DNA of 34,643 nt, taken from Gallionellaceae bacterium UBA6222 (GTDB taxonomy: Bacteria > Pseudomonadota > Gammaproteobacteria > Burkholderiales > Gallionellaceae). Positions 21,248-30,400 of the stretch are shown one piece after another. The DNA is taken from the NCBI GenBank assembly GCA_002421915.1, contig DISA01000031.1, positions 9,628 through 44,270 on the forward strand. Direction: 5' to 3'. The translations under genes and the position numbers were made by a program. The stretch's first letter is position 1; every line of letters starts with the position of its first letter. Under the pieces are notes generated by a model, which searched no databases, had not been told where the DNA came from, and saw only the letters and a list, made by a program, of their open reading frames with translations.

Positions 21248-22617
21248 AAATACTGATTCTGGGCGCCGGGCAAGTCGGTTCGACCGTGGCTGAAAGTTTG
21301 GTTGGCGAGGCGAATGACATCACCATCGTCGACTCGGACGGCGACAAGCTGCGTTTGTTGCAGGACCGTCTCGATCTGCGTACCGTGGTCGGCAATGCGG
21401 CCCATCCCTCGACTCTGGAACAGGCGGGAATCAAGGATGCCGACATGCTGCTGGCGGTGACCCAAAGCGACGAAGTGAATCTGGTGGCGTGCAAACTTGC
21501 TGCCAGCCTGTACAACACCCCGACCCGTATCGCACGCATCCGCGCCGTCGACTACCTGAACCGTGAAGAGATATTCAACCAGGACAACTTCTGTGTTGAT
21601 TTCTCCATCTGCCCGGAGCAGATACTGACCGAATACATCGTCAAACTGATCGAATTCCCCGAAGCCTTGCAGGTGCAGAAATTCTCCCAAGGCAAGGCAT
21701 CGCTGGCCGCCGTGCGCGCCTATCGTGGCGGCCCGCTGGTCGGCCAGCCCCTGAGCTTTCTGCGCACGGATATGCCGCAGATTGAAGCACGTGTGGCGGC
21801 TATCTTCCGTCAGGACCGCCCCATCATCCCTGAAGGCAACACCGTCATCGAGGAAGGCGACGAAGTATTCTTTATCGCTGCCAGCGAGAACATTCGCAGC
21901 GTGCTGAAAGAGATGCGCCGCATGGACAAGCCGGCGAAACGTGTCGCCATCGTCGGTGGTGGCAATATCGGTTTCCGTCTGGCCCAGGCGATCGAGAAGG
22001 ACTATCAGGTCAAGCTGATCGAGTACAACAAGAAAGCCTGCCAGCGTCTGGCCGAAAAATTATCCGGCACTCTGGTGCTGAACGGCGATGGCACAGATGA
22101 AAAATTGATGCAGCAGGAACACATTGGCGAGGTGGATGTGTTCTGCGCCCTCACCAACGACGATGAGAACAACATCATGTCCGCCCTGCTGGCCAAACAA
22201 GCCGGCGCGCGCAAGGTGATCGCTCTGATCAATCGCGGTGCTTATGTCGACCTGCTACAGGGTGGCAAGATCGATATTGCGCTGTCCCCCGCCCAGATCA
22301 CCATCGGTTCATTGCTGGCCTATGTGCGCCAAGGGGATGTCGTTGCAGTGCACTCCCTGCGCCGGGGGGCGGCCGAAGCACTGGAATTGGTTGCACATGG
22401 CGACCAAAAATCCTCACAGGTGGTGGGACGACGCATCGACGAGATAGATCTGCCCAAGGGTGCCACCATCGGTGCCGTCGTGCGCAACAAGGCAGTGGTT
22501 ATCGCTCACCATGACACAGTGATCGAGGAAAATGACCATGTGATCGTGTTCGTCGTGGACAAGAAGATACTGAAAAAAGTCGAGAAACTGTTTCAGGTCA
22601 GCATCGGGTTCTTCTGA
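21244..22617 (+). CDS. trkA: Trk potassium uptake regulatory protein TrkA
   Basis: 457 residues (E. coli 458), with two RCK-type NAD-binding halves. The first dinucleotide motif is ILGAGQVGSTVAESL (glycines 7, 9 and 12), with an acidic residue at the end of the second strand (ITIVDSD). The second motif, IVGGGNIGFRLAQAIE, is near residues 236-250. TrkA binds nucleotides on the cytoplasmic face and gates TrkH. It starts with GTG at 21244 and its stop overlaps trkH by one base (TGATG), the expected arrangement for stoichiometric production of the two subunits. Confidence 0.96.
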   Translation: MKILILGAGQVGSTVAESLVGEANDITIVDSDGDKLRLLQDRLDLRTVVGNAAHPSTLEQAGIKDADMLLAVTQSDEVNLVACKLAASLYNTPTRIARIRAVDYLNREEIFNQDNFCVDFSICPEQILTEYIVKLIEFPEALQVQKFSQGKASLAAVRAYRGGPLVGQPLSFLRTDMPQIEARVAAIFRQDRPIIPEGNTVIEEGDEVFFIAASENIRSVLKEMRRMDKPAKRVAIVGGGNIGFRLAQAIEKDYQVKLIEYNKKACQRLAEKLSGTLVLNGDGTDEKLMQQEHIGEVDVFCALTNDDENNIMSALLAKQAGARKVIALINRGAYVDLLQGGKIDIALSPAQITIGSLLAYVRQGDVVAVHSLRRGAAEALELVAHGDQKSSQVVGRRIDEIDLPKGATIGAVVRNKAVVIAHHDTVIEENDHVIVFVVDKKILKKVEKLFQVSIGFF

Positions 22618-24077
22618 TGGGCCGCACCCTGACCGTCTTCCACGCGCTGGGCCTGCTGCTGGTGATGTTCAGCCTGACCTATCTGTTCCCCATCATCACC
22701 GCGCTGGTCTATCACGATACCGCGCTGCTGCTGGATTTCCTGCTCGCCATGCTGTGGACCGCCGGTGCCGGGATCGCCATGTGGCTGCTGACACGCCGCT
22801 ACAAGGGAGAACTCTCCATCCGGCACGGCTACCTGCTGGTGGTGACGATGTGGACTGCGATGCCGTTGTTCGCCACCATCCCGCTGCTGCTTGCCATCCC
22901 CGGCTTATCCTTCACCGATGCCTATTTCGAAGCGATGTCGGCCATGACCACCACCGGTGCCACCGTACTGGTCGGGCTGGACACCCTGCCGCCGGCGATC
23001 AACGTGTGGCGCCACGAGCTGCAATGGCTGGGCGGTTTGGGTGTGATCGTGCTGGCGGTGGCGGTGCTGCCCTTGCTGGGCATCGGTGGTCGCCAGCTAT
23101 TCAAGGCCGAGACACCGGGCCCCATGAAGGACAAGTCGCTTACGCCGCGCATCGCCGACACGGCGCGCAGCCTGTGGATCATCTATGTAGCCATCACACT
23201 GATCTGTATCGGCGCTCTGAAATGGGCGGGCATGGATTGGCTGGACGCGGTATGCCATGGTTTCTCGGCGATGGGTCTGGGCGGATTCTCCACACACGAT
23301 GCCAGCATCGGCTACTTCGACTCGCCGCTGATCGAGTTCGTGCTGATCGTGTTCATGCTGTTCGCGGTGATCAGCTTCACCACCCATTTCCTGATCTGGC
23401 GCGGCAAGTCGCTCAAGCTCTATCTGCGCGACGCGGAAGCGGTCGCGGCCGTGGGACTCATTCTGGCAAGTTGCGCGGGCATTGCGCTGTTCCTGTGGTG
23501 GCAAGGCGTCTATCCCGACCTGCTGACCGCCCTGCGCCATGCCAGCTTCAACTTGGTGTCGATCGCCACCGACAGCGGCTATGCCAGCGTGGACTATGCG
23601 CAATGGCCGATCTTTGCGCCGATGTGGATGCTGTTTTTGGGCTGTATCTGCGCCGGTTCAGGCTCCACCGGTGGCGGCATCAAAATGATCCGCACGCTAG
23701 TGCTGGTGAAACAGGCGGGGCGCGAGTTCCTGAAACTGTTGCACCCAGCCGTCATTAACCCGATGAAGATCGGCGGCCACGTCATCGCCAACAACATCGT
23801 GTTCGCGGTGCTGGGTTTCATCTTCCTGTATTTCATGACCATCGCCACGCTGGCCTTCGTACTGTTCATCACCGGCATGGATTTCATCACCGGCTTCACC
23901 GCCGCCTTGTCGATGGTGAACAACATCGGCCCCGGCCTGGGTGCGGTCGGTCCGTCATCCAACTTCCAGGGGCTGACAGATTTCCAGACTTGGGCCTGCG
24001 CCTTCGGCATGCTGGTCGGACGTCTGGAGATCTTCACCGTGCTGATCCTGTTCACCCCGGCTTTCTGGAAACGTTGA
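22617..24077 (+). CDS. trkH: Trk potassium uptake membrane protein TrkH
   Basis: 486 residues (E. coli 483), an integral membrane protein of the TrkH/KtrB family. The four filter-like P-loops are visible: AMTTTGATVLVG, FSAMGLGGFSTHDAS, VSIATDSGYASVDY and MVNNIGPGLGAVGPSS, with intervening hydrophobic helices. ICAGSGSTGGGIKMIR is also conserved. It is the pore for potassium uptake and is gated by TrkA, whose gene overlaps its start by one base. It is followed by 87 bases before pilG, in which no terminator was recognised. Confidence 0.96.
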   Translation: MGRTLTVFHALGLLLVMFSLTYLFPIITALVYHDTALLLDFLLAMLWTAGAGIAMWLLTRRYKGELSIRHGYLLVVTMWTAMPLFATIPLLLAIPGLSFTDAYFEAMSAMTTTGATVLVGLDTLPPAINVWRHELQWLGGLGVIVLAVAVLPLLGIGGRQLFKAETPGPMKDKSLTPRIADTARSLWIIYVAITLICIGALKWAGMDWLDAVCHGFSAMGLGGFSTHDASIGYFDSPLIEFVLIVFMLFAVISFTTHFLIWRGKSLKLYLRDAEAVAAVGLILASCAGIALFLWWQGVYPDLLTALRHASFNLVSIATDSGYASVDYAQWPIFAPMWMLFLGCICAGSGSTGGGIKMIRTLVLVKQAGREFLKLLHPAVINPMKIGGHVIANNIVFAVLGFIFLYFMTIATLAFVLFITGMDFITGFTAALSMVNNIGPGLGAVGPSSNFQGLTDFQTWACAFGMLVGRLEIFTVLILFTPAFWKR

Positions 24078-24164
24078 GCAAGCCTGGCAAAATGCGGTAG
24101 CATCACAGGGAGTTTGCGCGGCTGCGGGCTGTTGCGGACATCCAACCAATATAAAGGGGAGAGC

Positions 24165-24572
24165 GTGAGTAACAGCTTGGCAGGAATCCGCGTTTTGCTC
24201 ATCGACGACAGCAACACTATTCGTCGCAGTGGCGAGATTTTTCTGTCACAGGCCGGTGCCAAAGTAGTGCTGGCAGAGGATGGATTTGACGGCTTGTCCA
24301 AGGTGGCGGATCACAAACCGGACATCATCTTTGTCGATATCATGATGCCGCGTCTGGATGGTTACCAAACCTGCGCGCTGATCAAGAACCACCGCGACTT
24401 CAAAGATGTTCCCGTGGTGATGTTGACCAGCAAGGACACGCTGTTCGACCGCGCACGCGGCAAGCTGGTCGGTTCCGACCAGTATCTGACCAAGCCGTTC
24501 AGCAAAAACAGCCTGGTCGAAGCTGTAATTGCGCATACCCGACAACACAAGGACGCGGCACATGGCAATTAA
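24165..24572 (+). CDS. pilG: Twitching motility response regulator PilG
   Basis: 135 residues from the GTG at 24165, which has AAGGGGAG just upstream. It is a single receiver domain with acidic pocket LLIDDSNTIRR, phospho-acceptor Asp58 (IIFVDIMMPRLDG), conserved Thr/Ser (VVMLTSKD) and Lys (YLTKPFSK). In Pseudomonas, PilG receives phosphate from the ChpA kinase and promotes pilus extension. The next gene, pilH, starts 11 bases before its stop. No output domain is present, as expected for this class. Confidence 0.93.
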   Translation: MSNSLAGIRVLLIDDSNTIRRSGEIFLSQAGAKVVLAEDGFDGLSKVADHKPDIIFVDIMMPRLDGYQTCALIKNHRDFKDVPVVMLTSKDTLFDRARGKLVGSDQYLTKPFSKNSLVEAVIAHTRQHKDAAHGN

Positions 24573-24927
24573 GAAAGTGTTGGTGGTGGATGACTCAGCG
24601 ACCGAACGCTACGTGCTGGGACAACTGCTGACCAAACAAGGGTTCGAGGTCAGTTTTGCCGAGAGTGGCGAACAAGGCGTGGCGACTGCCAAAAGTGCCC
24701 TGCCCGACTTGATTTTGATGGACGTTGTAATGCCCGGCCTGAATGGATTTCAGGCAACGCGATCCATCACCAGGGACGATACTACCCGGCACATCCCGAT
24801 CATCATCTGCACCTCCAAAGGCCAGGAAACCGACAAAATCTGGGGCTTGCGCCAAGGTGCCAAGGACTATGTCACCAAACCGATCGATTCCCGTGAGTTG
24901 ATGGGCAAGATTGCCGCGCTCAACTAA
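24562..24927 (+). CDS. pilH: Twitching motility response regulator PilH
   Basis: 121 residues, a stand-alone receiver: VLVVDDSATERYVLGQLL, phospho-acceptor Asp54 (LILMDVVMPGLNGFQATR), then IIICTSKGQETDKIWGLRQGAKDYVTKP. PilH acts in the same phosphorelay as PilG and is linked to pilus retraction or phosphate flow in Pseudomonas. The ATG at 24562 overlaps the end of pilG. The order pilG-pilH-pilI-pilJ is the canonical one. Confidence 0.93.
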   Translation: MAIKKVLVVDDSATERYVLGQLLTKQGFEVSFAESGEQGVATAKSALPDLILMDVVMPGLNGFQATRSITRDDTTRHIPIIICTSKGQETDKIWGLRQGAKDYVTKPIDSRELMGKIAALN

Positions 24928-24938
24928 CCCCGTCCATC

Positions 24939-25433
24939 ATGTCAAAACGTTTCAATCTGCGCGAATTCCAGCAACAAGTGCTGGATCGCCTGCAAATGCA
25001 GGGGGTCGGCAGCACCAGAATTTCAACCCTGGGGGTGCAGGTGGGACAGCATCTTTGTCTGGTGGATATGACGGATATAAGTGAAATCCTGCCTGTGCCC
25101 GCGATGACAGCGGTACCGTTAACCAAACCCTGGTACTGCGGCGTCGCCAATGTGCGCGGCAATTTGTACAGCATCATCGACTTGAATGCTTATCCCGACC
25201 AGCAGCCGACGGCTCGTGATGCGGCTAACCGTGTGTTGCTGCTGGGGCAGCGCTTCGCTTTCAATGCGGGTGTGCTGGTTTCACGGGTGCTGGGCTTACG
25301 CAACACCGAAGGGTGGCAACGTAGTGAGGAGGGCGGCATCGTTCGTTACACGGACAGCAGCGGCCAGATTTGGCACTGGTTGGATATTCAGCAACTTTTA
25401 CAGCAACCGGAATTTTTGCAGATCGGGGAATAA
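24939..25433 (+). CDS. pilI: CheW-like adaptor PilI
   Basis: 164 residues, one CheW domain: LGVQVGQHLCLVDMTDISEILPVPAMTAVPLTKPWYCGVANVRGNLYSIIDLNAYPD, then RVLLLGQRFAFNAGVLVSRVLGLRN. It should couple the PilJ receptor to the ChpA kinase. It begins 11 bases after pilH, and pilJ starts 23 bases later with its own AAGGAG. The C-terminal part (WHWLDIQQLLQQPEFLQIGE) completes the domain. Confidence 0.92.
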   Translation: MSKRFNLREFQQQVLDRLQMQGVGSTRISTLGVQVGQHLCLVDMTDISEILPVPAMTAVPLTKPWYCGVANVRGNLYSIIDLNAYPDQQPTARDAANRVLLLGQRFAFNAGVLVSRVLGLRNTEGWQRSEEGGIVRYTDSSGQIWHWLDIQQLLQQPEFLQIGE

Positions 25434-25456
25434 GCCCCGATGCCCAAGGAGAAATA

Positions 25457-27472
25457 ATGGCTCTCAAGTCACCCCTCACCCGCTCACCATCGGCTACAGG
25501 CAAATCCGGACAAGCGCCTGAACAGGGCACCCGTTCTCTAAACATCCCCTGGTTCAGCGCACAGCCATTTGATAGCCAGCTGCGAATTCTGGGCTTTATG
25601 CTCCTGCTATTTCTGGTCATGGCTGCCGTTTTCTCTTTTCTGGATCGCCAGGCTGCCAGCGCCAGCTCGCACCATGCTGCACAAGCCGCCAAGTTGCAGC
25701 TCTATCTGCAGCGTCTGGAAAAGAATGTCGGGATCGCCAGTGTTTCCGGTGACAGCGCCGCGTTCGATGCACTGAACGATGCACGCAGCCAATTCACGGC
25801 AACCCTGAATCTGCTCGATCAGGGCGATGCCGACTTGTCCGCCACTAGCGGCACGGCGCGCGTGCCACTGCAATCTTTGTTGCAGGAGTCCAAACAGCTC
25901 GACACCCTGCTGGATCAGGTCGAAGCAAGCCGCCCCTTGCTGGAGACACTGGAGCGGGGCACTGTCCTGCGCGCCGAATTGCTGCAACGTGCCAACAACC
26001 TGGTCAGCCGTATTGCGCCTGCCTATACCCAGAAAGCCCAGCGCCTGCAGTTGTTGCTGGAGCAAATCGTGAGTTCTGTCCAGACCGTACAGACCTCAAC
26101 CTCGTTCAAGGTGCTCGACACTTTGCCGGCCAAGTTGGCGGCGGCACATGAAATCCTTGCCGAGCTGCCACCCGCGGATGCAGCAGTTGCCGCACTGGCT
26201 AAAGACTTCGAAAATTATCAGAGCGTGGTGGAATTCACCGTTGCCAGCAAAGAGTTGTTGTTGGCCGCGCGCGGAGCGGCGCAACAAATCCTGCAAAAGG
26301 ATGTGCGTATGCAATCCCTGACCCAGGACCTGCTGAATGCCTATGAAGAAACGGAGTCGGGGCGGATTACCGGTTTCGGGGTTATTTTTTCCGGCGGGAT
26401 GTTGCTGTTGCTGCTGCTGCTGTTATCCAAGATCTATCTGGATGAGTCACGCCGGCGCGAGCATGAATCCGACCGCATCAACCGGCAAAATCAGCAGGCC
26501 ATCCTGCGCCTGATGAATGAATTGTCCACTCTGGCAGACGGTGATCTGACTACAAGGGCCACAGTGTCGGAAGACATCACAGGCGCCATCGCCGACTCGA
26601 TCAATTACACCACCGACGAGTTGCGCAAGCTGGTATCGCGCGTGATTTCCGCTACCGAGCAGGTCAGCAAAGCGACCAATGATGCTGGTGCGATTACCAA
26701 AGGCCTGCTGCTGGCGGCACAGAAGCAGGCCGCCGAGATTCGCGATGCGAGTGGTGCGGTCAAACTGATGACCGAGTCGATTCAGGAGGTTGACAACAGC
26801 GCCGCACAATCCGCCGAGGTGGCACGAAGCACCCGGAAAGTGACCGAGCAAGGGGCGCAGGCAGTGCACAACGCGGTAGTCGGCATGAACAGTATCCGCG
26901 AGCAAATTCAGGAAACTTCAAAACGCATCAAGCGACTGGGCGAAAGCTCGCAGGAAATCAGCGAAATTGTGGATCTGATTTCAGACATCACCGAACAGAC
27001 CAACGTACTGGCCCTGAATGCGGCGATCCAGGCCGCCTCGGCAGGTGAAGCCGGACGCGGTTTTGCAGTGGTGGCGGAAGAGGTGCAGCGGCTGGCAGAG
27101 CGCTCTGCTGAAGCGACCAAGCAGATCGGCATGCTGGTCAAGACCATTCAGGGCGACACCCAGGATGCGGTTACCGCGATGGAAAAAAGCACCCAGGGTG
27201 TGGTGCAGGGCGCCCAACTGGCCGATGATGCCGGACAATCATTGCAACAGATCGAACAGGCAACGCGCGAGCTGACCGATCTGGTGAACAGCATCTCGGT
27301 TTCCACTCAAGTGCAGACGGATATGGCACAGGAAGTGGCGGCCGGAATGGCGGATATTCTAAAAATCACCGAGCAAACCTCCAAGGGCACCATGCTCACC
27401 AGCGCTTCAGTGGCACAATTGGGAAAACTGGCGCAGGAATTGAGCGGCTCAGTATCCGGTTTTAAACTTTAA
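25457..27472 (+). CDS. pilJ: Methyl-accepting chemotaxis receptor PilJ
   Basis: 671 residues from the ATG at 25457 (AAGGAG upstream); a longer frame to 25370 is not needed. Layout: cytoplasmic N-tail (1-43), TM1 (about 44-62, ILGFMLLLFLVMAAVFSFL), periplasmic sensor with PilJ-type helical repeats (63-305), TM2 (about 306-327), a HAMP-like linker, and a signalling domain whose hairpin tip is near residues 512-556 (EQTNVLALNAAIQAASAGEAGRGFAV, then EEVQRLAERSAEATKQI). The extra SAGEAGRGF form is typical of PilJ. In Pseudomonas PilJ senses pilin or surface contact and passes the signal to ChpA through PilI. Confidence 0.95.
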   Translation: MALKSPLTRSPSATGKSGQAPEQGTRSLNIPWFSAQPFDSQLRILGFMLLLFLVMAAVFSFLDRQAASASSHHAAQAAKLQLYLQRLEKNVGIASVSGDSAAFDALNDARSQFTATLNLLDQGDADLSATSGTARVPLQSLLQESKQLDTLLDQVEASRPLLETLERGTVLRAELLQRANNLVSRIAPAYTQKAQRLQLLLEQIVSSVQTVQTSTSFKVLDTLPAKLAAAHEILAELPPADAAVAALAKDFENYQSVVEFTVASKELLLAARGAAQQILQKDVRMQSLTQDLLNAYEETESGRITGFGVIFSGGMLLLLLLLLSKIYLDESRRREHESDRINRQNQQAILRLMNELSTLADGDLTTRATVSEDITGAIADSINYTTDELRKLVSRVISATEQVSKATNDAGAITKGLLLAAQKQAAEIRDASGAVKLMTESIQEVDNSAAQSAEVARSTRKVTEQGAQAVHNAVVGMNSIREQIQETSKRIKRLGESSQEISEIVDLISDITEQTNVLALNAAIQAASAGEAGRGFAVVAEEVQRLAERSAEATKQIGMLVKTIQGDTQDAVTAMEKSTQGVVQGAQLADDAGQSLQQIEQATRELTDLVNSISVSTQVQTDMAQEVAAGMADILKITEQTSKGTMLTSASVAQLGKLAQELSGSVSGFKL

Positions 27473-27484
27473 GCCGAGCGCCGC

Positions 27485-30400
27485 GTGTCCACTTCGTTCA
27501 ACCCCCGGTTGCTGCTTCCCGCCAAGGCCGAACTCGACCACTCGCTGGCGGCCATTATTGGCAATTGCCAGAATTTTTTTGCGGCCACTGCCGACTCGCC
27601 AGCCGCGCTGGAATCGGCACGCAATGAACTGCGTCGCGCAAAAGGCGTGTTGCAGATGCTCAATCTGCGCGGATTGGTAGTATTTTGCGGTGAGCTGGAA
27701 ACCCTGCTGAACGAACTTGCCGCCAACCCCGCGCTTGCCACCGGGATGCACCGGGATGCGATTCAGCATGCCTTGTCCGGCCTTTCGCATTATCTGGATG
27801 CCTTGGTGGCCGGGGCGCCAAATGCTGCCCTGCGTCTGTTCCCCGAATATCAGGAATTGCACCAGGCGCGCGGCCTGGAAATGGCTTTTGAGGCGGATCT
27901 GTTTTTCCCCGAGCTTGAGGTCAAGCCGCCGCCTGAATTGCTGCAAACAATGCCACAGGCCAGCGCGGATACCCATATTAAACAGGCGCGTATGCATTTC
28001 CAGCAGGGCTTGCTCAAGTGGCTGCGCCGGGAAAATTCCGGGGAGGCATTACAAGCCATGCGTGGCGCCCTCAAGGTCGTCGAACAATGTGTAGCTCCGG
28101 TACAACGACAATTCTGGTGGGTGGCACAAGGCTTGGTGGACTGTGTGGCACTCGACGGGGTGCCGCCTGAATTAAATCCAAAAAAATCTTTCAGCCGCAT
28201 TGATCAGCGCATCCGCACATTGCTGGAAGGCGCCGGATTTGACGAAGAAGCCGCGTTGAGCGAGATGCTGTATCTGGTTGCGCGCAGCCATACCGTGAGC
28301 ACGGCAGTTGAGCAAATCAAACGCCGCTTCTCACTGGAAACTTTTCTGCCTGAAGCCGCTGCCCTGCCACCCGGTGAAACAGCGGCCCTGCTCGGCCACA
28401 TGCAAGCCCAACTCAACGCTGCGGATGAAACCTGGGAACAGTGTGTTCTAAACAATGGCGCAGCCTGCTCACGTTTTACGCAGCAGGCTGAAAAGTTGCA
28501 CCAGCTGGCAGAGCCATTGGAGCGCGATACTCTGCAATTCCTGTGCAAACAGATCCACGTAACTGCCACCCACGCCAACAAACCGGAGCACGCCCAATCC
28601 ATCGCCACAGACATGGCGATGGCCCTGATTTTATTGGGCAGCGGCATCGAACATTACCAACAGCTGGGCAGCGGCTTCCATGAACAGGCGCGCATCATCG
28701 CATCGCGCCTGCACGAAGCGCTGTTGCAGCAACCGGAAGACAGCGGCAAATTGTCCAGTTTGGTTGCGCTGTATTGCGAGATGGAGCAAGGCAATATCCT
28801 GACGCCGCTGGCTGCCGAGATGCAGAGTAACCTGCAGCAAACCGAGCAGACGCTGATCGCCTTCTTCGGCAATGCCACCAAACGTGCCGAATTATTGCAG
28901 GTTGGCCGTTTGTTAAGCCAGGTGCAGGGTGGCCTGTATATTTTGTCGCTGGATGTAGCCGGGCAATTGCTGGTGGCGCTGCGCCAGATCATCGAGCGTT
29001 ATCGGCAAGGCGACATGCCCACAGCAGATGAAATGCGCGCAGTCACCACCGCCTTCAGTGCTGCCGACAATTATGTGCAAGGCTTGAGTTCGGGTCAAAA
29101 ACCTGACACGGTCGCGCTGGACACCGCTTTGCATGCTCTTGGACAGGTTTCCAGCGGCCACGCGGCGGTGACAGCGGTGGCGGAAGAAGAAGGCTCGGCT
29201 TCGGCAGTGTCGGTCCGCTCCGGTGACGAGGATGCGGAACTGCTGGAAGTCTTTCTGGAAGAGGCGCAAGAGGTCATGGAAACGCTGCGTGCCAATCTGG
29301 AGATTGGACGCATGCACCCGGATAGCCGCGAGCCCTGGATCACCATGCGCCGCGCCTTCCATACGCTGAAGGGTAGCGGGCGCATGGTGGGACTGACCGA
29401 GCTCGGTGAAGTGGCTTGGTCGGTCGAACGTGCCATGAATAAATGGCTGGCAACCACCCAACCGGCCACGGCAGACTTGCTGGCAATGGTCGGCGATGCC
29501 GAGATACTGTTCCAGCACTGGGTGGAAATATTGAAGAGCGGCAGCGCCACGGCACGCATCGACACCGCACCTCTGCTGGCTGCCGCTGACTGTATCGAGC
29601 ATGACAAACCATTGCCGCAACGGACCACACCGACACAGGCAGGGATGGTAGCAGCGGAGGCTATCAAGTCTGCCGCAGCGGCCGAACCCGAATTGCAGGG
29701 AGCCGCGGCAGAAGAACCACCCATCATCATTGGCTCGGTCAATGTGCCGCCGGCACTGTTCCACATTGCCTCGCAGGAGGCTATCGAACATGCCCGTGCC
29801 CTGAGTGTGCAGCTTGATGATTTGCAGGCCTCACCCAGCCCGGTTATTTCACATACCTTCATGCGCGCCGCCCACACGCTGGCCGGTGTCAACCGCAGCA
29901 TGGGATTTCACCCCATCGCCGAACTGGCGTTCGCCCTGGAACAATGGCTGGAACCGCGCATCGACAAATCCGGCGCGGTGGGTACGCCACAGCTGGTTCT
30001 GCTGGATGATGTGATTTTGGCGCTGAACCGGCTTTGCGCCGGTGTGCGCAATCTTGAAGAACCCGCCGCGCAGACTGAGCTCATCGCGCGCCTGGCACAG
30101 GACAACTCCCTGACCGGTATGGTCGTGCCGGTGGAACAGACGGAAGCAGCAACCACTGCCGAAGTCCGGATTCCCGCCGCTGAACCCACGCAGAAAGCCG
30201 CGCCCGCCGGGCAGACAAAGACACAACAGCAACGCCGTGTCCGTGATGAAGTGGATGGGCAGCTGTTGCCGATTTTTCTGGAAGAGGCGCGCGAGCTCTA
30301 CCCGCAGATCGGCGGCATCTTGCGCGCGTGGCGTGAGACACCGGGCGAGGCCGAGTTGGGCCGCTCCTTGCAGCGCAGTTTACACACCCTCAAGGGCAGC